DNA of 64,000 nucleotides from NCBI RefSeq assembly GCF_016482785.1, contig NZ_JAEMXM010000006.1, forward strand, positions 1-64,000, in the 5' to 3' direction. Under the pieces are notes generated by a model. It did no database searches. It saw nothing but the letters and a program-made list of their open reading frames with translations, and was not told where the DNA came from. Both the position numbers and the translations under genes were made by a program. Below are positions 8,464 through 17,225 of this stretch, one piece after another. The first letter of the stretch is position 1, and each line of letters begins with the position of its first letter. This stretch comes from Paenibacillus alkalitolerans (lineage in GTDB: Bacteria; Bacillota; Bacilli; Paenibacillales; YIM-B00363).

Positions 8464-8782
8464 GGGATGGTTTCTCCTTTTTTTCTAATTTAGTAACAGT
8501 CTAGAAACCGCTCCCCGCTGCGTCAAGTGTTTTTTCGCCCCGGCGGCAGGCAGTACCTTCGAAAAACATAATATACATGACTCCGGTGAAGGCGTTTGTC
8601 CCAAAGTGTTGAAGTTGCCGGATAAAATCGACGACATTGCGTGAAAATGCTCCTGAGTTATGTACATCATTCGTTGTGAGGGATACATGCGCCGTTGTGA
8701 TGAACCTGAGTCATGCACATGCGCCGTTGTGATGAACCTGAGTCATGTACATGCGCCGTTTGTGGCAAAGGTGTATGCAACA
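8464..8782. other. Intergenic region carrying tandem repeats, no gene seen
   Basis: 319 bp between the 5' end of the MFS gene and the 3' end of gamma-glutamyltransferase. The left part holds the MFS promoter area. The right part is a tandem repeat array, listed separately. Short open frames here simply translate the repeat. Confidence 0.7.
8652..8761. repeat. 32-bp tandem repeat (about 2.5 good copies plus a degenerate one)
   Basis: The unit begins ACATGCGCCGTTGTGATGAA and ends CCTGAGTCATGY. Full copies are at 8685-8716 and 8717-8748, then a partial copy to about 8761. A degenerate copy precedes them from about 8652 (CCTGAGTTATGTACAT...). A similar CCTGAGTTACGTACAT string occurs at about 49112, so a part of this unit is dispersed. 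Confidence 0.8.
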
Positions 8783-10393
8783 TTACAAAACCGCCGCCGC
8801 GCTGTCCGCCCGCGGATCGACGCCGCCGATCAGCACGCCGCCCGGGTCGCGCACGATGATTTGTCCGCGGCCGAACGAGCCCGATCCAAGCGCCCGGCGA
8901 ACGTTGTGGCCGCGCCGCGATAAGGCGAGCGCGATCGATTCCTCTACGCCGTGCTCCAGCTCGACGGTCATTCCCTCCGTCCATTGCCAGCGGGGGGCGT
9001 CAAGCGCCGCCTGCGGATTAAGGCCGAAGTCGATCATATTCATGACGACCTGCAGGTGTCCTTGCGGCTGCATGAAGCCGCCCATGACGCCGAACGGGCC
9101 AACCGGAGCTCCGTCTTTCGTCAGAAAGCCGGGGATAATCGTGTGGTACGTCTTCTTGCCCGGCTCGAGACCGTTGGCGTCGCTTTCATCGAGCGAGAAA
9201 TTGTGGCCGCGGTTTTGGAGGGCGATGCCCGTGCCGGGCACGACGAGACCGGAGCCGAACCCCATGTAGTTGCTTTGGATAAACGACACCATATTTCCGT
9301 CGCCGTCCGCTGCGGCCAAGTAGACGGTGCCGCCGGCATCAGGCCTGCCGGCTTCGGGCTGGCGAGCCTCATGCCCTATGAGGGTGCGGCGTTCCGCGGC
9401 GTAACGCGCCGACAGCAGCAATGCGGGATCGACCGTCATCTTTTCCCGCTGCGTAATGTACCGTTTGCCGTCGGCAAACGCGAGCTTCATCGCTTCGATT
9501 TGCAGATGGTACGAAGCGGCGTCCTCCCGTGAGGCGAACGTATCTCCGGACAGCATGTTAAGCGCCATAAGCGCGATCAAGCCTTGTCCGTTCGGCGGGA
9601 TTTCCCACACGTCGTATCCTTTATAGCGGACGCCGATCGGTTCGACCCACTCCGGGGCATACGCCGCCAAATCGTCCCCGCGAATGAAGCCCCCGTGCTC
9701 CCGCGAGAACGAGTCGATACGCTCCGCCAGCTCGCCGCGGTAGAAGGAAGCGGTGCCGGAAGCGGCGATCAGCTTCAACGTCGCGGCATGATCCGGGGAT
9801 CGCCATAATTCGCCGACCGAAGGCGCGCGCCCTCCCGGCGCGAACACGTCAAACCAAGTCTCGAATTCCGGGCCTTTGAGGATGTCGCGATACCGCTTGG
9901 CGGCGAGCGTCCAGTAATAGCCGACCGTCGGCGATACTGGGAAGCCTTCTTCGGCATACCGGATCGCGGGAGCGAGCGACTCGGCGAGCGGCAGGCGGCC
10001 GAACCGCCGGGAAAGCTCCGCCCATGCGGCCGGAGCGCCGGGCACGGTTACCGGCAGCCAGCCGTGGGCGGGCATCGTTTCGTGGCCGGCGGCGCGAACG
10101 GCATCGATCGTGAGCAGCTTTGGCGCCGGACCGCTCGCATTCAGGCCGTGCAGCTTGCCGCCGGTCCAGACGAGCGCGAACGCGTCGCCTCCGATGCCGT
10201 TCGACGTCGGTTCGACGACGGTCAGACAAGCGGCGGCGGCGACAGCCGCATCGATCGCGTTGCCTCCGCGGCGAAGCGCCTCCAGGCCAGCTTCGGCGGC
10301 GAGCGGTTGAGACGTCGCGACCATGCCGCGGCCGGCGTAGACGGCATTTCGTCGCGAAGGATACGGGTAATGCAGCGCATCGAACGAAATCAT
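8783..10393 (-). CDS. Gamma-glutamyltransferase family protein, cytoplasmic (YwrD-like)
   Basis: About 536 aa, normal for an unprocessed proenzyme. The autocatalytic cleavage/nucleophile site is the Thr in GGTVYLAAAD, followed by SNYMGFGSG and the C-terminal GGFMQPQGHLQ glycine motif. There is no signal peptide, unlike secreted Ggt, so this is the cytoplasmic YwrD-type branch that hydrolyses or transfers gamma-glutamyl amides. The ATG at 10393 is chosen because homology starts there (FDALHYPYPSRRN); its SD is 14 bp away. A longer start at 10447 would overlap the MerR gene by 44 bp. The substrate is unproven. Confidence 0.88.
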   Translation of the reverse strand: MISFDALHYPYPSRRNAVYAGRGMVATSQPLAAEAGLEALRRGGNAIDAAVAAAACLTVVEPTSNGIGGDAFALVWTGGKLHGLNASGPAPKLLTIDAVRAAGHETMPAHGWLPVTVPGAPAAWAELSRRFGRLPLAESLAPAIRYAEEGFPVSPTVGYYWTLAAKRYRDILKGPEFETWFDVFAPGGRAPSVGELWRSPDHAATLKLIAASGTASFYRGELAERIDSFSREHGGFIRGDDLAAYAPEWVEPIGVRYKGYDVWEIPPNGQGLIALMALNMLSGDTFASREDAASYHLQIEAMKLAFADGKRYITQREKMTVDPALLLSARYAAERRTLIGHEARQPEAGRPDAGGTVYLAAADGDGNMVSFIQSNYMGFGSGLVVPGTGIALQNRGHNFSLDESDANGLEPGKKTYHTIIPGFLTKDGAPVGPFGVMGGFMQPQGHLQVVMNMIDFGLNPQAALDAPRWQWTEGMTVELEHGVEESIALALSRRGHNVRRALGSGSFGRGQIIVRDPGGVLIGGVDPRADSAAAVL

Positions 10394-10403
10394 GGAAACA
10401 AGT

Positions 10404-11366
10404 TCAACTCCTTCGCGGCGGAGCCGCATAAATGAGGTACAGGTCATTGCCGTCCAAGGGCTTGCTTATGACATGTAATCCGTGCTCCTCCAACAGGCGG
10501 CATAACCGATCCGCCTCAGAGGCAAGCTCGTCGGCGAAGCAAAACCGGCCGCCGGGCTTCGCAACGCGAACCATCTCTTCCACCGCAACCTCAAGCTGCG
10601 AGTCGTCCAGCAAGCGCAGCGCGTAGCTCGATACGACGAAATCAAAGGACGCATCGAAGAAGGGGATCGCCAATGCGTTGCCAAGCCGGGTCTCGACGTC
10701 CGGCAGCTTCGATCTGCACCTCCTCACCATCTCGCGGGACTGGTCGACGGCGCTCATCAGCGCACCCGCTTGCACAAACAAGCCGCTTAAATTGCCGGTC
10801 CCGGCGCCGATATCGATGCCCTGTTCTCCGGGCTGGGGTTCGATTGCCTTCACAATCCCGGTAAGAGCTTCGTCATAACCCGGATGCCTCGAACGGACAT
10901 CTTCGTCGTGAGTCGCCGCCCGCACGTCGAACCCCCAGCGGTCTGCCCAGCCGTCCCTCACTTCCCGCATGCGCCGCGCTTCCGCGGCCAATTTATCCGC
11001 GCGTTCGGGCCGCAGGGCGCCCCGCGCCCGCACTTCCGCTATCGCATCGTCCGTCGTCGCGAGCATTTCCCGGGTACGCGCCATCTGCGCGTGCAATGCC
11101 GACCGCTGCACTTCCAAGTAGTACAGCGTCTCCTCCGGGTCACCCCTGTCGACACCGGCGAGCAAATCGCGGATCGCAGCGACCGGCATCCCCGCTTCCC
11201 GAAGCGCCGCTATCGTCTGCAAACGCCACATATCGGATTCGCCGTACATCCGGTAACCGTTATGCTCCATCTTTCGGGGCGACACGAGCCCCTTTGCCTC
11301 ATAAAACCTCAGCGCCCGCGGCGTAAGACCAAGCGTGCGGGCCATCTCTTGAATCGTCATCATCAT
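10404..11366 (-). CDS. MerR-type regulator fused to a SAM-dependent methyltransferase
   Basis: About 320 aa. Residues 1-70 are a MerR winged helix (TIQEMARTLGLTPRALRFYE, then GYRMYGESDMWRL), and 75-125 form the coiled dimerisation helix. From about 165 there is a class I methyltransferase with the SAM loop GIDIGAGTGNLSG, a DQSREMV acidic strand and the VVSSYALRLL motif. The fusion suggests DNA binding coupled to methylation of a small effector or drug. No SD is visible before the ATG cluster, and TATAAT lies only a few bases upstream, so the mRNA may be nearly leaderless. The SRAP gene diverges. Confidence 0.85.
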   Translation of the reverse strand: MMMTIQEMARTLGLTPRALRFYEAKGLVSPRKMEHNGYRMYGESDMWRLQTIAALREAGMPVAAIRDLLAGVDRGDPEETLYYLEVQRSALHAQMARTREMLATTDDAIAEVRARGALRPERADKLAAEARRMREVRDGWADRWGFDVRAATHDEDVRSRHPGYDEALTGIVKAIEPQPGEQGIDIGAGTGNLSGLFVQAGALMSAVDQSREMVRRCRSKLPDVETRLGNALAIPFFDASFDFVVSSYALRLLDDSQLEVAVEEMVRVAKPGGRFCFADELASEADRLCRLLEEHGLHVISKPLDGNDLYLIYAAPPRRS

Positions 11367-11404
11367 GGGATTATTATACATAGTAAAGAAAGGGCGGAAA
11401 AGCG

Positions 11405-12055
11405 ATGTGCGGAAGATTTACGTTATCGGCCGAATGGGGTCTCGTGCGGGACTGGTTTTTCATCGAGTTGGCGGAGCAAATGGAGAAAATCGCTCCCCGC
11501 TACAACATCGGACCCGGGCAAAATGTGCTTGCCGTCATCGCGCATGATGGCAAACGGCGGGCAGGCTTCCTGAACTGGGGGTTTCAGCGCTCCCTGATCA
11601 ACGCGAGAGCGGAGACGCTGGCCGTGAAGCCGACGTTCCGCTCGCTGCTCGCTCGCAAGCGCTGCATCATACCGGCGGACGGCTTTTACGAATGGCAAGC
11701 CGGAGAAAATAACAAAAAACAGCCGCTCCGCATTACACTGACGGACCGGCCGCTGTTTTCGTTTGCCGCTTTATATGAGACGTATGTTCAACCTGACGGC
11801 GCGAAGCATCATTCGTGCGTCATCATTACTACGGCTTCGAACAGCTTCATGTCTCCGATACATGAACGGATGCCCGCCATCCTTCGCCGCGAAGACGAAA
11901 CCGTATGGCTCGACCGCAGCATCACCGACGCGGACCGGCTGCTGCCGCTGCTTGTTCCGGGCAACGGCGGCAATATGCGGGCGTACCCCGTCTCCACAGC
12001 GGTCGGCAACGTCAGGTGGGACGCGCCGGAGTGCATCGAGCCCGCAACGCTTTAA
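11405..12055 (+). CDS. yedK: SOS response-associated peptidase (SRAP/YedK/HMCES)
   Basis: 216 aa. The protein begins MCGRFTL, giving the essential Cys2 that crosslinks to abasic sites in single-stranded DNA after Met removal. Other conserved residues are the PADGFYEWQ Glu, the ITTASN segment and the HERMP histidine. SRAP proteins shield abasic sites at replication forks in the cytoplasm. AGGGCGG precedes the ATG. The gene diverges from the MerR-methyltransferase and its stop overlaps that of convergent yyaC by 4 bp. Confidence 0.93.
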   Translation: MCGRFTLSAEWGLVRDWFFIELAEQMEKIAPRYNIGPGQNVLAVIAHDGKRRAGFLNWGFQRSLINARAETLAVKPTFRSLLARKRCIIPADGFYEWQAGENNKKQPLRITLTDRPLFSFAALYETYVQPDGAKHHSCVIITTASNSFMSPIHERMPAILRREDETVWLDRSITDADRLLPLLVPGNGGNMRAYPVSTAVGNVRWDAPECIEPATL

Positions 12056-12561
12056 CCGAACGCTTCGCGCACGGCTGCAACGATTTCGTCCGCCATGCCG
12101 ATCACCCGGTGAAGGGATGTCGTTTGCAAAATCGCGTATTTGCGCACTCCGGCCGTATTGACAATGCCCGCGATGCCGTAATCGCCCACCCCCGGAAGAT
12201 TCCGGCCGAGCGACGCGCCAGGCATTACAGGCCCGTCCGATATTTGATACTTCCCTATAGATTCGGCGCGTCCGAGTCCGGCGTCCACCGCAATGACGAT
12301 TCCGCCGGACAGCGGGCCCGACTCCAGTTCGAGAAGCCGGGCAGGCAGCGTATTCGCATCGCACGGGGCGTCAAGTGTGCCTATGACGCGCTGAAATCCC
12401 GCTTTGCGCAGACCTGTGCCGACGAGCGGTCCCAGCGCGTCGCCGGAAGACCGGTCCGTTCCAATACAAAGAAAAGTTACGGAGCGATCCCCAATCTGCT
12501 CCTTTAACTGCCGCAGAAACAAGCGCAATCCAGCTTGATCCACCGTTTCGCACCACGTCAT
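12052..12561 (-). CDS. yyaC: Putative spore protease YyaC
   Basis: 169 aa. The FLCIGTDRSSGDALGPLVG segment (about residues 30-48) is the hallmark of the YyaC family, related to HybD/GPR-like peptidases, with acidic residues resembling the metal-binding site. The following LDAPCDANTL and AVDAGLG motifs agree. Family members are expressed in sporulation, supporting an endospore-former. GAGGGGG precedes the ATG at about 10 bp. It is convergent with the SRAP gene. Confidence 0.9.
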   Translation of the reverse strand: MTWCETVDQAGLRLFLRQLKEQIGDRSVTFLCIGTDRSSGDALGPLVGTGLRKAGFQRVIGTLDAPCDANTLPARLLELESGPLSGGIVIAVDAGLGRAESIGKYQISDGPVMPGASLGRNLPGVGDYGIAGIVNTAGVRKYAILQTTSLHRVIGMADEIVAAVREAFG

Positions 12562-12658
12562 CCGTTATGTTCCCCCTCGCTGCTCGGTCCTGGTCAAGCA
12601 TTTTTCCATAAACCGTGTTACAATGATCCAAGAAACCATTTGCGAAAGGACGCGTGTT

Positions 12659-12883
12659 ATGGATCTGAACAAACCGTCCCCCGAGAATGCCGAATTCATG
12701 GTGGAAGAAATCAAGAAAAAACTGCGGGTAGCGACCGGCGCGGCCATTAAAGCGACCCACTTCAACGAAGAACAGTTCGAAGAACTGAAAGATATTTACG
12801 ATATGGTCATGAGCAAGGACCGATTCAGCATCAGCGAAATCGAAGCGATCGTTTCCGAGCTCGGCAAATTGCGCAAAACCTAA
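12659..12883 (+). CDS. DUF1128 family protein
   Basis: 74 aa. The small acidic helical protein with KLRVATGAAI, a DIYDMVMSK centre and an EIEAIVSELGKLR tail matches DUF1128, found across Bacillales. The ATG at 12659 follows GAAAGGA; an upstream in-frame start lacks support. No function is known for the family. It diverges from yyaC, and its stop overlaps that of the convergent epimerase gene by 4 bp. Confidence 0.88.
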   Translation: MDLNKPSPENAEFMVEEIKKKLRVATGAAIKATHFNEEQFEELKDIYDMVMSKDRFSISEIEAIVSELGKLRKT

Positions 12884-13923
12884 TCGGTAACGTCGTAATA
12901 GTCCTTGTACCATTCCACAAACCGCCGCAAGCCTTCCCGAAGCGGCGTGTCCGGACGAAAGCCGGCATCCCTCCGCAAATCTTCGATGTCCGCATACGTT
13001 TCGAGCACGTCGCCCGGTTGAAGAGGTTCGTACTTAATAACCGCCTTCTTCCCCAGCACGTCCTCCAGCGTTCTCACAAATTCCATTAACGATACCGGCT
13101 TGTTGTTTCCGATATTATACACCCGATATGGCGCGTAACTTTCCGCCGGATTCGGCCGGGTTCGGTCCCATGCCGGATTCGGCGCGGGCGGACGCTTCAC
13201 GATCCTAACGACGCCTTCCACAATATCGTCAATGTATGTAAAGTCCCGTTTCATATCGCCGTTGTTGTATATTGAAATCGTTTTTCCCGCCAAAATGTCC
13301 CTCGTAAACGAAAAGTACGCCATATCCGGACGCCCCCACGGGCCATATACGGTGAAGAAGCGCAATCCCGTCGCCGGCAAGCCGAACAAATGGCTGTATG
13401 AGTGCGCCATGAGCTCGTTCGACTTCTTCGTTGCGGCGTACAAGCTTAGCGGATGATCGACCGGATCGGCCGTCCGAAACGGCATGCTTACATTCGCGCC
13501 GTACACGGAGCTGGAAGAAGCGTATATCAAATGCCCGACGCGGTGATGCCTGCAGCATTCCAAAATATTTAGAAAACCGACCACGTTCGATTGGACATAA
13601 ACATGGGGATGCTGGAGACTGTAACGCACTCCCGCCTGCGCCGCCAGATGGATGACTGCCGTAATGGGGCCTTCCTCTTGGAACAGAGTTTCCATTGCGT
13701 TCATGTCGGCGATATCGATCTCGCCGAACGTGAACCGTTCGTGCCGCTCCAACAGGCGCAGCCGGTTCCGTTTCAAGCTCGGATCGTAATAATCGTTCAT
13801 ATTGTCGATCCCGACGACGCGGGATCCTTGCGCCAGCAATCGCTCCGCGACGTGGAAACCGATAAATCCGGCGGCTCCGGTTACGAGTATCGCTGAGGAT
13901 TGCGATGCATGTGCGTTAGGCAA
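12880..13923 (-). CDS. NAD-dependent epimerase, UDP-glucuronate 4-epimerase type
   Basis: 347 aa from a TTG at 13923 spaced 6 bp after AAGGTGGAG; an upstream GTG overlaps that SD. It is an extended short-chain dehydrogenase with VTGAAGFIGFHVAERLL near the N-terminus and catalytic SSSSVYG and YAATKKSNE (the YxxxK pair). The NDYYDPSLKRNRL region is typical of UDP-glucuronate 4-epimerases, which make UDP-galacturonate for surface polysaccharides. UDP-galactose/GalNAc epimerase activity cannot be excluded. Confidence 0.87.
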   Translation of the reverse strand: MPNAHASQSSAILVTGAAGFIGFHVAERLLAQGSRVVGIDNMNDYYDPSLKRNRLRLLERHERFTFGEIDIADMNAMETLFQEEGPITAVIHLAAQAGVRYSLQHPHVYVQSNVVGFLNILECCRHHRVGHLIYASSSSVYGANVSMPFRTADPVDHPLSLYAATKKSNELMAHSYSHLFGLPATGLRFFTVYGPWGRPDMAYFSFTRDILAGKTISIYNNGDMKRDFTYIDDIVEGVVRIVKRPPAPNPAWDRTRPNPAESYAPYRVYNIGNNKPVSLMEFVRTLEDVLGKKAVIKYEPLQPGDVLETYADIEDLRRDAGFRPDTPLREGLRRFVEWYKDYYDVTD

Positions 13924-14028
13924 CAGACGCTCCACCTTTCTTTTTGGACAAAAACATCATATCATGTGGAAAACGGTTGAAACCAGCATTAAGATCGTAA
14001 ATTTTGGAAATGTAAGGAGCGTTGCGCT

Positions 14029-15423
14029 GTGGCAGAGTTTATGCTGCCGGCCGCGTTCGAGCGGCGGATACGGGATTTGTTGAGGGAGGAAGCGGACGGG
14101 CTGCTCGCCTCTTATTCGGAGCCGAAGGCGCAAGGGCTGCGTGCGAATCCGTTAAAAATTTCGTCTGAGCTGCTATTGCGGACAGTGCCGTTTCGTCTGG
14201 AGCCCGTTCCGTGGTGCGGCACGGGCTTTTATTACGGCGGCGGTGGCGACGCCCCTGGCAAACATCCGTACCACGCGGCCGGCTTGTATTATATTCAAGA
14301 GCCGAGCGCGATGTACGCGGGGGAAGCGCTGGAAGCGCAGCCGGGCGAGCGCGTGCTCGATTTGTGCGCCGCACCGGGCGGGAAGACGACGCACATTGGC
14401 GGCGCGATGGGCGGACGCGGGCTGCTCGTCGCCAATGAACTCGAGTCGAAGCGGGCAAAAGCTCTGTCGGAAAATGTGGAACGGCTAGGTGTGACCAACG
14501 CCGTCGTCTTGAACGAGACGCCTGAGCGCCTCGCAGCCTTCTTCCCCGGATTCTTCGACCGGGTGCTCGTGGACGCCCCGTGCTCGGGCGAGGGCATGTT
14601 CCGGAAGGACGCGGAGGCGGCGTCCCATTGGAGCGAAGCGCACGTCGCCGCGTGCGCGCGTCTGCAGGCCGGCATCTTGGATGCGGCCTATACGATGCTT
14701 CGGGAAGGCGGGATCCTCGTCTACTCGACGTGCACGTTCTCTCCCGAGGAGAACGAGCGGACGATTGACGCCTTTCACGACCGCCACCCCGATATGTCCG
14801 TGCTTCCGCTGCCGCATGAGCACGGAGTTTCCGGCGGCGTGCCCGAATGGGCTGCGTCTCCCGGCGGGCGGCGCGCGTCGGAGCTTGCCGCCACTGCAAG
14901 GCTATGGCCGCACCGGCTTCGCGGCGAGGGTCACTACGTCGCGAAGCTGCGCAAAGCCGGTTCGGAGACGCCCGCTTGGAGGGGCCGCGCCGCCTCATCC
15001 AACGCCGGACGCCAGCCGCTGTCGTTATACCGCGAGTTTGAGAAGAAGACGCTTGCGGTTTCTCTGGACGGCGGTGCGTTCTCGCTGCACGGATCGCAGC
15101 TGTTCCTTCTGCCGGACGGTGCGCCCGACCTATCGGGCTTGCGGGTCGTTCGGGCCGGCTTGCATCTTGGCCAAGTGAAGAAGGGCCGCTTCGAGCCGAA
15201 CCATGCGCTGGCCCTCGCCCTGCCTGCGGAAAGCTTCGCGCACCGCATCGAGACCGATCCCGCTAACGCCCATGCCTACTTGCGCGGCGAAACGTTCCCC
15301 GGCGGCGGCGACCGGGGCTGGCTCGCGGTCACGTACGGCGGCTTCCCGCTCGGTTGGGGGAAGGAGTCCAAGGGTACGGTCAAAAACTTTTACCCTAAAG
15401 GGCTGCGTTGGGTCGGCTTGTAG
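14029..15423 (+). CDS. 16S rRNA (cytosine-C5) methyltransferase, RsmF/YebU-like
   Basis: 464 aa. The RsmB/RsmF catalytic core has the SAM loop LDLCAAPGGKTTHIG near residue 110, the VDAPCSGEGMF motif IV cysteine and YSTCTFSPEENE motif VI with the nucleophilic Cys. The C-terminal half (FEKKTLAVSLDG onward) is the RNA-binding extension typical of RsmF-like proteins. It modifies cytosine in rRNA or possibly tRNA. The start is GTG at 14029 with AAGGAG 9 bp upstream. It diverges from the epimerase gene. Confidence 0.9.
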   Translation: MAEFMLPAAFERRIRDLLREEADGLLASYSEPKAQGLRANPLKISSELLLRTVPFRLEPVPWCGTGFYYGGGGDAPGKHPYHAAGLYYIQEPSAMYAGEALEAQPGERVLDLCAAPGGKTTHIGGAMGGRGLLVANELESKRAKALSENVERLGVTNAVVLNETPERLAAFFPGFFDRVLVDAPCSGEGMFRKDAEAASHWSEAHVAACARLQAGILDAAYTMLREGGILVYSTCTFSPEENERTIDAFHDRHPDMSVLPLPHEHGVSGGVPEWAASPGGRRASELAATARLWPHRLRGEGHYVAKLRKAGSETPAWRGRAASSNAGRQPLSLYREFEKKTLAVSLDGGAFSLHGSQLFLLPDGAPDLSGLRVVRAGLHLGQVKKGRFEPNHALALALPAESFAHRIETDPANAHAYLRGETFPGGGDRGWLAVTYGGFPLGWGKESKGTVKNFYPKGLRWVGL

Positions 15424-15436
15424 CCTCATCCGCACG

Positions 15437-15636
15437 CTGCAGCGGAAACAAATTTCCGCTGCGATTGTTCATCCCGAATAATCCGAGCTATAGCGGAAAA
15501 TAATTACCGTTACATTGATTTCGATGCTTAAAAGAAGACCCATTAGTAGCTATACCGGAAACTTTTTTCCGCTGCATCTATCAAATCCGTGAAATCATTG
15601 CTGCAGCGGAAAATATCTACCGTTACATTCCTCTTC
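15437..15636. repeat. Cluster of four AGCGGAAA/TTTCCGCT palindromic units
   Basis: Four related imperfect palindromes begin near 15438, 15488, 15549 and 15600, about 50-61 bp apart. Units 1 and 3 close with TTTCCGCTGC or TTTTCCGCTGCA. Units 2 and 4 end in the altered arm ACCGTTACAT. Each is preceded by AGCTATA or GCTGCA. They fill the gap between convergent genes. A related degenerate GCAGCAGAAAA string is at about 52410. The function is unknown. Confidence 0.75.
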
Positions 15637-15662
15637 GGAATGCCATCTTAAGCACGCCATTT

Positions 15663-16265
15663 TCACTTTCTATAGAAAAAGACGAGACCAAAGATGGTAC
15701 CCAACGCGATCACTGCGGATAACAACCAAAACAGACGCGTGTCTGCGCCCCAAACAGGAGAAGCATCTTTCGGCGATTGTATAGTGTAGCCTTTGTATTC
15801 GGCAAAGTGATGCAAACGACGCTGCAATGAATCCGTTTCTCCTCTGGGCAGTCCGACGACGACTCGGCCGTCTTCCACCAAAGAGCCCGTTCTATAGGAT
15901 GGGGAAAGCAGTTGTAAGTTAGGCGGTATATCCGATAAGAAAAATATATACTCCTCGCCGGTCTTGAATTTCATTGAGAAGTCTGGACATTCATAGCCTG
16001 CAGGGTATTTATTTCTATCATCGACGGTTTCCGGCATATGGATCCGCTTTGGCGGCTCATCCGGTCCTGCATAAGAAATGACGTCGACTGTCGCTTTTCT
16101 GCCGTCATTTGACGTATCGATGACCTTCCCATAAACCATAGCCTTCGATTCATAAGCTTCCTCAAAGCTCCAAGGTGCGGGCGAGCAGGCATACGCATGG
16201 TTAAGGTTTGCACATACCAATAAGTAAAAGGAAAGCACCGCTAGAAGTGCAACTTTATTCCCCAT
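15663..16265 (-). CDS. Secreted/membrane-anchored protein with NTR (TIMP-like) features
   Basis: 200 aa. A signal peptide (residues about 5-27) ends just before a Cys in AYACSPAPWSFEEAYESK, continuing AMVYGKVID. That layout resembles the N-terminal cysteine and OB-fold of netrin/TIMP-like domains, although the rest is too diverged to be sure. A second Cys lies at YECPDF, so one disulfide is plausible. A C-terminal membrane helix (about 175-196) anchors it with a short basic tail. AAGGGAG precedes the ATG. It is 30 bp downstream of the CPBP gene and probably co-transcribed. Function unknown. Confidence 0.65.
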   Translation of the reverse strand: MGNKVALLAVLSFYLLVCANLNHAYACSPAPWSFEEAYESKAMVYGKVIDTSNDGRKATVDVISYAGPDEPPKRIHMPETVDDRNKYPAGYECPDFSMKFKTGEEYIFFLSDIPPNLQLLSPSYRTGSLVEDGRVVVGLPRGETDSLQRRLHHFAEYKGYTIQSPKDASPVWGADTRLFWLLSAVIALGTIFGLVFFYRK

Positions 16266-16295
16266 AACCCACACTCCCTTACAATAAAGGCACCG

Positions 16296-17186
16296 TCACG
16301 TGGCGCCGGCTCTCCGTCTGCGCAGCAGCACGATCAACACGGCGATGGCCGCCGCCGACACGATCGTATCCGCAAAGCTGCCTTCTAAACCGAACTCTCC
16401 GCCCGATATGAACTCGTTCAACCGCTCGAGCTTCAATATCGACTCCGTCTCCAAGCCGGAAACAGCCATCCCGTAAACGTCACCTTGGAAGAAGTTCCAA
16501 GTGATGTGCACGCCGATCGGCAGCCACAGCCCGCCGCTCCATTCCCTGAGCAGCGCCAGCAATACGCCCGCCAGAAATAAGTTGATTATCGGAAAAGGCG
16601 TCGAAAACACGGCGGGGTTGAGCGAATGGAGAAACGCGAACAAAAGCGAGGAGACGATCACCGCGGTCACGATGTTTGAGTTCCTCTTCACAAGACCGTA
16701 TACATAACCGCGACTGAATATTTCTTCGCTGAAGCCTACGGTGACGAATAACATAAGATCAAGCAGCAAACCGACGGCTATGCCGGAGTTGAAAGCCGCA
16801 TCTACGATCCTTACGCCTTGCAGCGAGAGGATAATTAGAAATCCAGCCGAGATAAACAGGATCCCCAGACCGAGTCCCGCCGCCAATTCCGTTCCCGCTC
16901 CCTGCCGGAGGAAACCGAGCTTCCATCCTTGTTTGCGTTCAAATGCCGTATACATGATAAGCGCCGCGCCGATGGCCGTGGCGGAACTCAACGTATGCAT
17001 GATTCTGCCGACCGCCATATTTTCTTCGAGCCATTCGGTAATGACCTCCGGATTTGCGGCAATCTGCTCCATCCCGATATTAATGACCGCGATCACAGTA
17101 AACGGAATGGTGACCATCGTGGCGAACGCAAACATCAAAACATGCAAAAGCGTTAATTTTCCTGCAACCTTCCAAAACCGAACCAT
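16296..17186 (-). CDS. CPBP-family intramembrane metalloprotease
   Basis: 296 aa with about eight membrane helices. The CPBP (Abi/Rce1-like) motifs are in order: GFSEEIFSRGY (the EExxxR catalytic pair) near residue 150, FAFLHSL (FxxxH) near 182, and HITWNFFQG (HxxxN/B) near 225. These proteases act on membrane substrates, and bacterial members are linked to peptide maturation or self-immunity. No bacteriocin precursor is visible nearby. The NTR-like gene follows directly. Substrate unknown. Confidence 0.87.
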   Translation of the reverse strand: MVRFWKVAGKLTLLHVLMFAFATMVTIPFTVIAVINIGMEQIAANPEVITEWLEENMAVGRIMHTLSSATAIGAALIMYTAFERKQGWKLGFLRQGAGTELAAGLGLGILFISAGFLIILSLQGVRIVDAAFNSGIAVGLLLDLMLFVTVGFSEEIFSRGYVYGLVKRNSNIVTAVIVSSLLFAFLHSLNPAVFSTPFPIINLFLAGVLLALLREWSGGLWLPIGVHITWNFFQGDVYGMAVSGLETESILKLERLNEFISGGEFGLEGSFADTIVSAAAIAVLIVLLRRRRAGAT

Positions 17187-17225
17187 TCAAGCACCTCAAG
17201 TATAAAAAGGATAACAACCTCCTAA

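Noticed and set aside
14039-14998. 319-codon Arg/Ala-rich frame opposite the RsmF-like gene
   Set aside because: Low-complexity product of high-GC antisense sequence with no start signal.
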